NCBI GenBank assembly: GCA_902477055.1
Contig: CABSFY010000117.1
Coordinates: 1-5,232 of the forward strand
DNA from: an uncultured Eubacteriales bacterium
GTDB lineage: Bacteria; Bacillota; Clostridia; Oscillospirales; Oscillospiraceae
DNA: 5,232 nucleotides
Direction: 5' to 3'
Below, one piece after another: positions 1 through 4,558 of this stretch (position 1 is its first letter; each line of letters opens with the position of its first letter). The notes under the pieces are model-generated. The model saw only the letters and a list, made by a program, of their open reading frames with translations. It was not told the DNA's origin and made no database searches. The position numbers were made by a program, and so were the translations under genes.

Positions 1-601
1 CAACGGCATCCATGTCGCACATTTCCTTCAGGTCCTCGTAGTCCCAAATCGCAATCTTTTGGATCTCGTGAGAGGTACGGAAGCCGTCGAAGAAGTTGAT
101 GAACGGAACACGGCCCTTGATGGCGGCCAGATGCGCAACGGCACCGAGGTCCATGACTTCCTGCGGGTTGGTTTCGCAGAGCATGGCGAAGCCGGTCTGG
201 CGGCAGGCGTAAACGTCGCTGTGGTCGCCGAAGATGTTCAACGCATGGGTCGCGAGCGTACGGGCCGAAACGTGGAACACGCCCGGAAGCAGCTCGCCGG
301 CGATCTTATACATATTGGGGATCATCAGCAGCAAGCCCTGCGAAGCAGTGTAGGTGGTGGTCAGAGCACCGGCGGCGAGAGAGCCGTGAACGGTACCGGC
401 CGCACCGGCCTCAGACTGCATCTCGACGACCTTCACGCGGTTGCCGAAGATGTTCAGACGGCCCTGCGCAGACCACTGGTCAACGTTATCGGCCATCGGG
501 CTGGACGGGGTGATGGGGTAGATGCCGGCTACTTCTGTAAAGGCGTAGCTGACGTGCGCGGCGGCGGTATTGCCGTCCATCGTCTTAAGTTTTCTTGCCA
601 A
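1..601 (-). CDS. nifJ: Pyruvate:ferredoxin (flavodoxin) oxidoreductase, N-terminal part (3' end beyond window)
   Basis: This enzyme oxidatively decarboxylates pyruvate with CoA to acetyl-CoA and CO2, passing electrons to ferredoxin in the cytoplasm of anaerobes. Only the first 200 codons of a protein of roughly 1170 residues are present, covering most of domain I, the pyrimidine-binding TPP fold. Visible landmarks are MDGNTAAAH (residues 8-16), YPITPSSPMAD (28-38), VEMQSEAGAAG (59-69) and ARTLATHALNIFGDHSD (from 113). I chose the TTG start at 599-601, giving MARKLKTMDGN, because AGGAGG lies 9 nt upstream. It also places Thr31, Glu64 and Arg114 at the numbers used for the TPP and pyruvate site residues of the Desulfovibrio africanus enzyme. 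The in-frame ATG at 578-580 has no ribosome binding site and would remove the conserved MARKxKT start. The gene is divergent from comM. The iron-sulfur domains lie outside the window, so their integrity is unknown. Confidence 0.96.
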   Translation of the reverse strand, partial: MARKLKTMDGNTAAAHVSYAFTEVAGIYPITPSSPMADNVDQWSAQGRLNIFGNRVKVVEMQSEAGAAGTVHGSLAAGALTTTYTASQGLLLMIPNMYKIAGELLPGVFHVSARTLATHALNIFGDHSDVYACRQTGFAMLCETNPQEVMDLGAVAHLAAIKGRVPFINFFDGFRTSHEIQKIAIWDYEDLKEMCDMDAV

Positions 602-610
602 AATGAAATA

Positions 611-616
611 CCTCCT
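611..616 (-). promoter_or_regulatory. Ribosome binding site for the oxidoreductase TTG start
   Basis: The minus strand reads AGGAGG here, a perfect anti-Shine-Dalgarno match, 9 nt before the TTG at 601-599. It decides the start: the alternative ATG at 580-578 lies 30 nt downstream of it, too far to be served. Confidence 0.9.
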
Positions 617-647
617 GAATGTATTGTATTTATACTCAGACAGCTCC

Positions 648-676
648 ATTCTACCACCGAATTCCGGTTTTGTAAA
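648..676 (-). promoter_or_regulatory. Sigma-A-type promoter for the pyruvate:ferredoxin oxidoreductase gene
   Basis: On the minus strand TTTACA (676-671, 5/6 to TTGACA) is followed after a 17-nt spacer by TAGAAT (653-648, 5/6 to TATAAT). Transcription would start near 641, giving a leader of about 40 nt that contains the AGGAGG site. The -35 box lies inside the inverted repeat at 659-696, and one repeat arm falls in the spacer. A regulator binding there would be expected to affect this promoter. Called from consensus match and spacing only. Confidence 0.75.
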
Positions 677-696
677 TCAGAAAAACGACGGAATTC
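659..696. repeat. Inverted repeat (GAATTCCG / CGGAATTC) over the oxidoreductase promoter; candidate operator
   Basis: The outer arms GAATTCCG (659-666) and CGGAATTC (689-696) are perfect 8-bp inverted copies. The symmetry continues inward with GTTTT (667-671) against AAAAC (682-686), offset by two unpaired bases at 687-688. Each arm also contains the self-palindrome GAATTC, and the two copies are 32 bp apart, close to three helical turns. The repeat covers the -35 box and part of the spacer of the minus-strand promoter and lies upstream of both predicted start sites. It is therefore better read as a protein-binding DNA site than as an RNA hairpin. I do not recognise the motif as that of a known regulator; it does not resemble a Rex box. 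Confidence 0.5.
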
Positions 697-726
697 CATG
701 AAAAGTTGAAAATTGGCGAAAAAATT

Positions 727-744
727 ATCGATACAAAAATCGAT
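727..744. repeat. Pair of ATCGAT boxes just upstream of the comM -35 element
   Basis: ATCGAT occurs at 727-732 and again at 739-744, 12 bp start to start, separated by an A-rich hexamer. Each box is self-palindromic, and the first is part of the longer palindrome TATCGATA (726-733). The second box ends 3 bp before the comM -35 hexamer, where an activator or repressor could touch RNA polymerase. In AT-rich DNA this could also be chance. Confidence 0.35.
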
Positions 745-747
745 GCC

Positions 748-776
748 TTGTAATTTGAGAAAATATAAGGTATGAT
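748..776 (+). promoter_or_regulatory. Sigma-A-type promoter for the comM-thiI-pncC operon
   Basis: TTGTAA (748-753, 4/6) and TATGAT (771-776, 5/6) are separated by a 17-nt spacer within an AT-rich stretch with A-tracts upstream. The expected start is near 783, leaving a leader of about 40 nt. The three genes downstream have no gaps between them, so this is probably the operon's main promoter. Confidence 0.68.
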
Positions 777-805
777 ATTAGAAAGAAAAACAATTCCGCT
801 TGGCG

Positions 806-813
806 AGGAGGGG
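806..813 (+). promoter_or_regulatory. Ribosome binding site of comM
   Basis: AGGAGGGG lies 8 nt before the ATG at 822 and fixes that start. It is far stronger than the sites in front of the two downstream genes, consistent with comM being the first gene of the operon and the others relying partly on translational coupling. Confidence 0.85.
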
Positions 814-821
814 AGCGCAGC

Positions 822-2357
822 ATGATCAGTCTTGTGGAATCGCTGGGCCTGAACGGTATCAACGGCTATCCCGTTGCAGTCGAGTGCTTTATTTCCAGCG
901 GTCTGCCCGCCTTTGAGATCGTGGGCCTGCCGGACGCGGCGGTGAAGGAAGCCAGAGAACGCGTCCGCGCCGCAATCAAAAACAGCGGCTTTAAGTTTCC
1001 CGTCAGCCGCATCACGCTGAACCTCGCGCCCGCCAATACGAAAAAATCCGGAACGCTGTACGATCTTCCGATTTTGATCGGTATTCTGGCGGCGACGGAG
1101 GTCTGCCGTCTGCCGAAGGAGCGATCGGCCTTTCTCGGAGAGCTGAGCCTGGAGGGCAGAGTGCGGCCGGTCAACGGCGTGCTGCCCATGACCATCGCGG
1201 CGCAGAAGGCGGGCTTCCGGACAATCTATGTTCCCGCCGCCAACGCCCGCGAGGCGACGCTGGCGGGCGAGATCACCGTCATCCCGGTGCAGACGGTGCG
1301 GGAGCTGATCGCCCATCTCAAGGGGGAACAGCAAATTCTGCCCGAAGCGCCGTGGGTCCCGGAGAGCGACGACGTGGAGCTGCCGGACTTTGCCGACGTG
1401 AAGGGACAGGAAAACGTCAAGCGGGCGCTGGAAATTGCTGCTGCCGGTTCGCATAACGTGCTTTTGGTCGGCCCGCCGGGGTCCGGCAAGAGTATGCTGA
1501 CCAAGCGCCTGCCGTCCATTTTGCCGGATATGACGCGCGAGGAGGCGCTGGAGGTCACGCAGATTCATTCCATCATGGGCCTGCTGACACCGGAGGCGCC
1601 GCTCATTCGCTGCCGTCCGTTCCGCAGTCCGCACCATACCATCTCCGCAGCGGGCCTGACCGGCGGCGGGACCGTGCCGCGTCCGGGCGAGATTTCACTG
1701 GCGCACTGCGGCGTGCTGTTTCTCGACGAGCTGCCGGAGTTTCATAAGGAAACGCTGGAGGTCATGCGTCAGCCGTTGGAGGACGGCGTTGTGACCATCT
1801 CGCGCGTGAATGGTACGGCGATGTTTCCGAGCCGCTTCCAGCTCGTTTGTGCGATGAATCCGTGCCGCTGCGGCTGGTACGGCGACCCGTCCGGGCGCTG
1901 CACCTGCTCGGAGGCATCGGTGCGCAGCTATCTGTCACGCATCTCCGGTCCGCTGCTCGACCGGATCGATATCATCATCGAGGTCCCGGCGCTGAATTTT
2001 GACCAGCTTCGCAGCCATGCCGAGCCGGAGCCGTCCAGCGAGGTAAAGCGCCGGGTCGAAGCGGCGCGCAGCATCCAAAAGACCCGCTTCTCCGGCGGGA
2101 AGTGCAATTGCAACGCCAATATGCAGACGCCGGATCTGAAGCGCTACTGCGACCTCAGCGAGGAGTGCGCTCAGCTCATGAAGCAGGCGTACGACGCGCT
2201 CGGCCTGACCGCCCGCAGCTATGACCGTATCCGCAAGGTCGCGCGGACGATCGCGGATCTGGACGGCAGCCCGGACCTTCAGCCGCAGCACATCGCCGAG
2301 GCGATCCAATACAGAACCTATCAATTTTCGCAGGATCGAGGAACCTATTATGAATGA
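822..2357 (+). CDS. comM: Mg-chelatase-like AAA+ ATPase, ComM/YifB family
   Basis: In Vibrio cholerae, ComM is a hexameric helicase that drives branch migration while incoming single strands integrate during natural transformation. Homologues are widespread in species not known to be competent, so a general role in recombination is likely. The 511 residues match the family length. An N-terminal ChlI/Lon-like domain (about 20-140) holds GLPAFEIVGLPDAAVKEARE and the LYDLPI segment. The Mg-chelatase AAA+ core (about 190-395) has Walker A GPPGSGKS (217-224; K223, S224), FRSPHHTIS, Walker B VLFLDE (D302, E303) and SGPLLDRIDI with R381. A ComM C-terminal domain follows (about 400-500). The core carries the family's cysteine cluster (C348, C350, C360, C362), which could bind a metal; the usual NPCPCG reads NPCRCG here. 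First gene of the operon, with a strong ribosome binding site; its last 8 nt overlap thiI. All ATPase residues appear intact. Confidence 0.95.
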   Translation: MISLVESLGLNGINGYPVAVECFISSGLPAFEIVGLPDAAVKEARERVRAAIKNSGFKFPVSRITLNLAPANTKKSGTLYDLPILIGILAATEVCRLPKERSAFLGELSLEGRVRPVNGVLPMTIAAQKAGFRTIYVPAANAREATLAGEITVIPVQTVRELIAHLKGEQQILPEAPWVPESDDVELPDFADVKGQENVKRALEIAAAGSHNVLLVGPPGSGKSMLTKRLPSILPDMTREEALEVTQIHSIMGLLTPEAPLIRCRPFRSPHHTISAAGLTGGGTVPRPGEISLAHCGVLFLDELPEFHKETLEVMRQPLEDGVVTISRVNGTAMFPSRFQLVCAMNPCRCGWYGDPSGRCTCSEASVRSYLSRISGPLLDRIDIIIEVPALNFDQLRSHAEPEPSSEVKRRVEAARSIQKTRFSGGKCNCNANMQTPDLKRYCDLSEECAQLMKQAYDALGLTARSYDRIRKVARTIADLDGSPDLQPQHIAEAIQYRTYQFSQDRGTYYE

Positions 2358-3528
2358 AATGTTTTTGCTCAAGCTCGGCGAGATCGTCCTGAAGGGCGGC
2401 AACCGCTTCCAGTTTGAAAACCGCCTGAAAACCAACGTCTGCCGCCGTCTGCGCCCGTATGGCGAGTTCAGCGTGCGCATTTCGCAGTCCACCGTGTTTG
2501 TTGAGCCGCTGAACGACCAATGCGACCTTGACGGCGCGTGGGATGCGGCGCATACGATCTTTGGGGTCATCAGCCTCTGCCGCTGCCGCCCGTGCGAGAA
2601 GGAGCTGGACGCGATCTTTGACACCGTTAATGCCTACCTCGGCGACGAGCTGCTGGCGGCTAAGTCCTTTAAAGTGGAGTCCAAGCGCTCGGACAAGCGC
2701 TTCCCGCTCAATTCCATCCAGCTTTCGCAGGAGATCGGCGGCCGGCTGGCGGAGCGTTACCCGGCGCTGAAGGTGGATGTGCATCATCCGGATTATACGG
2801 TTTACGTTGAAATCCGCGACCATGCCGCCTATGTCCACGGCCCGGCCGAGCAGGGCGCGGGCGGTCTGCCCACCGGCGTTGGCGGGCGGGCGATGGTGCT
2901 GCTTTCGGGCGGCATCGATTCCCCCGTTGCGGGCTACATGATCGCAAAGCGCGGTGTGGAGCTGGAGGCGGTGCATTTCTTCTCCTACCCGTACACGAGC
3001 GAGCTGGCCAAGGATAAGGTGCTGGAGCTGGCGCGGCTGATGACACGTTACTGCGGCCGCATGACGGTGAACATCGTCGGCTTTACCGAGATTCAGGAGG
3101 CCATCCGCGATAACTGCCCGGAGGAGTATTTTACGCTCATTATGCGGCGGTTTATGATGATGATCTCCGAGCGCATCGCCCGCGACCACGGCTGCGGCTG
3201 CCTCGTCACCGGCGAAAATCTGGGTCAGGTCGCCTCGCAGACCATGGAGGCCATGGCGGTGACCGGCGCGTGTGTCGATCTGCCGATCTTCCAGCCGCTC
3301 ATCGGCATGGACAAGGAAGAAATTGTTACGATTGCCCGCAAAATCGGCACGATGGAAACGTCCATTCTGCCCTACGAGGACTGCTGCACGGTGTTTACCC
3401 CGCGCCATCCCAAGACGAAGCCGACGAAGGCCCAGGTCGATCGTGCGTGCGCTAAGCTGGACTTCGATGCGCTCATCGAGCGGGCGCTGGCCAACACCGA
3501 GCTGGTTAAGGTGCGATATCATGGATAA
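2350..3528 (+). CDS. thiI: tRNA 4-thiouridine synthase / thiamine thiazole sulfurtransferase ThiI
   Basis: ThiI adenylates U8 of tRNA and transfers sulfur to make 4-thiouridine; in many bacteria it also supplies sulfur for the thiamine thiazole through ThiS. The product is 392 residues, close to Bacillus-type ThiI. It has an N-terminal ferredoxin-like plus THUMP region (about 1-165) and a PP-loop pyrophosphatase domain starting MVLLSGGIDSP (motif S186-P192), later with VTGENLGQVASQT. The CC pair at 345-346 in PYEDCCTVFTP corresponds to the conserved catalytic cysteine near position 344 in E. coli. There is no C-terminal rhodanese domain, normal for Firmicutes, where a cysteine desulfurase delivers sulfur directly. 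I chose ATG 2350 because MNEMFLLKLGEIVLKGGN is the usual start and GAGG lies 8 nt upstream; upstream codons in this frame are comM sequence. It overlaps comM by 8 nt and the next gene by 8 nt. An extra CRCRPC cluster at 77-82 is noted separately. Confidence 0.95.
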   Translation: MNEMFLLKLGEIVLKGGNRFQFENRLKTNVCRRLRPYGEFSVRISQSTVFVEPLNDQCDLDGAWDAAHTIFGVISLCRCRPCEKELDAIFDTVNAYLGDELLAAKSFKVESKRSDKRFPLNSIQLSQEIGGRLAERYPALKVDVHHPDYTVYVEIRDHAAYVHGPAEQGAGGLPTGVGGRAMVLLSGGIDSPVAGYMIAKRGVELEAVHFFSYPYTSELAKDKVLELARLMTRYCGRMTVNIVGFTEIQEAIRDNCPEEYFTLIMRRFMMMISERIARDHGCGCLVTGENLGQVASQTMEAMAVTGACVDLPIFQPLIGMDKEEIVTIARKIGTMETSILPYEDCCTVFTPRHPKTKPTKAQVDRACAKLDFDALIERALANTELVKVRYHG

Positions 3529-4006
3529 CGAACTGCGGGAACAGGCCCGCAGCGTGATTCTGACGCTGACGACCGTCAACCGGACGCTGGCCACGGCGGA
3601 AAGCTGCACCGGCGGTCTGCTCGGCGCGGTGCTGACGGACGTTCCGGGCGCGTCGGCGGTCTATCTCGGCGGCGTGATCTCCTATGCCTACTCCGTCAAG
3701 GAGGAGCTGCTTGGCGTGGATCACGGCATCTTGGAGGAAAAGGGCGCGATCTGTGCGGAGGTTGCCTGCCAGATGGCGCAGGGTGTCCGCGAACGGCTCC
3801 ATGCCGACTTCGGCATCGGCATCACGGGAAACGCCGGTCCGGGAACGGACCCGCAGAACCCGAACGTCGGCGAAATTTACGTCGCCATCACGGAAGGCCT
3901 GCAAACCGTCTGCAAGCGGCTGGACCTGAACGGCGACCGAACCCAAAACCGCCGCGCCGCCTGTTCCGCTGCGATGGAGCTGCTGCTAAAGCGGCTGGCC
4001 ACATAA
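3521..4006 (+). CDS. pncC: CinA C-terminal domain protein, nicotinamide-nucleotide amidohydrolase
   Basis: Members of this family hydrolyse nicotinamide mononucleotide to nicotinate mononucleotide and ammonia, returning NMN (for example from NAD-dependent DNA ligase) to NAD synthesis. The 161 residues are the single CinA C-terminal domain; the N-terminal MocF/COG1058-type domain of full-length CinA is absent, so this is the stand-alone form. Motifs are TAESCTGG (25-32, candidate catalytic Ser28), ISYAYSVK (53-60, Tyr55 and Lys60) and TGNAGPG (102-108) followed by VGEIYVAI (116-123). Two motifs differ from the common form: YSNxxK reads YAYSVK and GAVS reads GAIC (75-78). ATG 3521 is chosen because AAGGTG sits 7 nt upstream and the family begins here; earlier codons in this frame overlie thiI. 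It overlaps thiI by 8 nt (ATGGATAA) and is last in the operon. Activity is inferred from the family only. Confidence 0.92.
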   Translation: MDNELREQARSVILTLTTVNRTLATAESCTGGLLGAVLTDVPGASAVYLGGVISYAYSVKEELLGVDHGILEEKGAICAEVACQMAQGVRERLHADFGIGITGNAGPGTDPQNPNVGEIYVAITEGLQTVCKRLDLNGDRTQNRRAACSAAMELLLKRLAT

Positions 4007-4042
4007 AAAACGAACCCCCTTCCGGATTTTCCGGAAGGGGGT
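4005..4042 (-). terminator. Intrinsic terminator between convergent genes, best suited to the minus strand
   Basis: A perfect 13-bp stem (4014-4026 with 4030-4042) closes a TTT loop; its arms are CCCCCTTCCGG and CCGGAAGGGGG with a closing A-T pair at each end. On the minus strand it is followed after 3 nt by six T residues (complement of 4005-4010), a canonical factor-independent terminator for the P-loop gene that ends at 4051. On the plus strand the stem is followed only by GATTTATA, so it would stop the comM operon less efficiently. The minus-strand T-tract overlaps the pncC stop codon. Confidence 0.88.
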
Positions 4043-4050
4043 GATTTATA

Positions 4051-4464
4051 CTACATGAACGCTTTCAGCGCCTCCGTAGCGTTTGCCGGGTCCTCGGAAA
4101 CGACAACGGTGAAGGACAGCTTGTTCGTTGCGCCAAACTTTTCGCACCAGAGCATGAAGTCCTCCAGCTCGGCGACGCCGGCGTTTTCGACCAGCTTATA
4201 GAAGCTGTCGATAAACACATGGCTGATGTCGAAGTTGCCCGCGTGCAGGCCGCTGATGAAGCCCTTCAGAAATTGCAGCGAGCCGAGGAGCTTATACTCC
4301 TGAAAATCAATCAGACGGACGTGCATATTGATATCGTAACGGAGCTTCGTGCCTTTTTCGATGCACACGATGCTGCCGGCTTCCTCTTTTACTGCGTTAT
4401 TGATGTCCTGAACGAGCTGCTTGGTCTTGCCTGCGCCCTTCAGGCCCATGATAAGTTTGACCAT
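4051..4464 (-). CDS. Small P-loop NTPase of unknown function
   Basis: I do not recognise a characterised function. Similar small P-loop proteins seem to recur in Clostridia, sometimes with loose 'PilT-like' labels, but that is from memory and nothing here supports a pilus role. The 137 residues begin with a beta strand and Walker A GLKGAGKT (7-14; K13, T14). A hydrophobic strand ending in Asp follows (SHVFID, D86), a likely Walker B. The next residue is Ser, so the catalytic Glu of AAA+ or RecA-type ATPases is missing. A further strand, FTVVVSEDP (118-126), lies near the C-terminus. There is no signal peptide or membrane segment, so it is probably cytoplasmic. The layout resembles a small nucleotide kinase or a switch protein more than a motor. 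The start ATG is preceded at 8 nt by GGAGG. It has its own promoter and terminator and lies 94 bp downstream of glucose-6-phosphate isomerase. Confidence 0.85.
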   Translation of the reverse strand: MVKLIMGLKGAGKTKQLVQDINNAVKEEAGSIVCIEKGTKLRYDINMHVRLIDFQEYKLLGSLQFLKGFISGLHAGNFDISHVFIDSFYKLVENAGVAELEDFMLWCEKFGATNKLSFTVVVSEDPANATEALKAFM

Positions 4465-4494
4465 AGGAAATTCCTCCCTTGTTTTGATATTCTC

Positions 4495-4523
4495 ATTTTA
4501 ACAGATTGCCGCAGGAAAAGCAA
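4495..4523 (-). promoter_or_regulatory. Extended -10 promoter for the P-loop gene
   Basis: The minus strand shows TAAAAT (4500-4495, 5/6 to TATAAT) preceded by TGT, an extended -10 element, with a weak TTGCTT -35 box (4523-4518) 17 nt upstream. This lets the P-loop gene be transcribed independently of the upstream isomerase gene. Read-through from that gene is also possible, since I find no convincing terminator in the 94-bp gap. Confidence 0.6.
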
Positions 4524-4558
4524 CCGCGCAAAACCGGAGTTCACGAAAGATTTACGGA

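Noticed and set aside
628..633. TATAAA on the minus strand as an alternative -10 box for the oxidoreductase
   Set aside because: There is no acceptable -35 at 16-18 nt, and transcription would start almost at the AGGAGG site. The TTTACA-17-TAGAAT pair upstream is clearly better.
626..635. GTATTTATAC palindrome in the oxidoreductase leader
   Set aside because: Only 4-bp arms in AT-rich DNA, too small to be a stable RNA hairpin or a convincing operator.
59..709. Plus-strand open frame of 216 codons at the left edge
   Set aside because: It is antisense to the oxidoreductase, whose conserved TPP-domain residues are all read from the minus strand, and its C-terminal part runs through the divergent promoter.
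651..1637. Minus-strand open frame of 328 codons opposite the start of comM
   Set aside because: It spans the intergenic promoter region and the conserved comM ChlI and Walker A segments on the other strand, has no recognisable motif, and is low-complexity shadow sequence.
1863..1907. ComM cysteine cluster as a novel zinc finger insertion
   Set aside because: Cys at 348, 350, 360 and 362 is the standard ComM/YifB family pattern; only the Pro-to-Arg change is local.
2359..2361. Second in-frame ATG as the thiI start
   Set aside because: It is only three codons downstream and farther from the GAGG at 2338-2341, while the ATG at 2350 has ideal 8-nt spacing. The difference is minor.
2176..3609. 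Long minus-strand open frame (about 477 codons) opposite thiI
   Set aside because: It lies antisense to a gene with intact ThiI motifs. Its composition is the Arg/His/Ala-rich shadow typical of GC-rich DNA, and it shows no recognisable domain or upstream ribosome site.
4465..4558. Intrinsic terminator for pgi in the gap before the P-loop gene
   Set aside because: Only short, imperfect GC pairings (around 4505-4536) with no following T-tract on the minus strand, so none is called.
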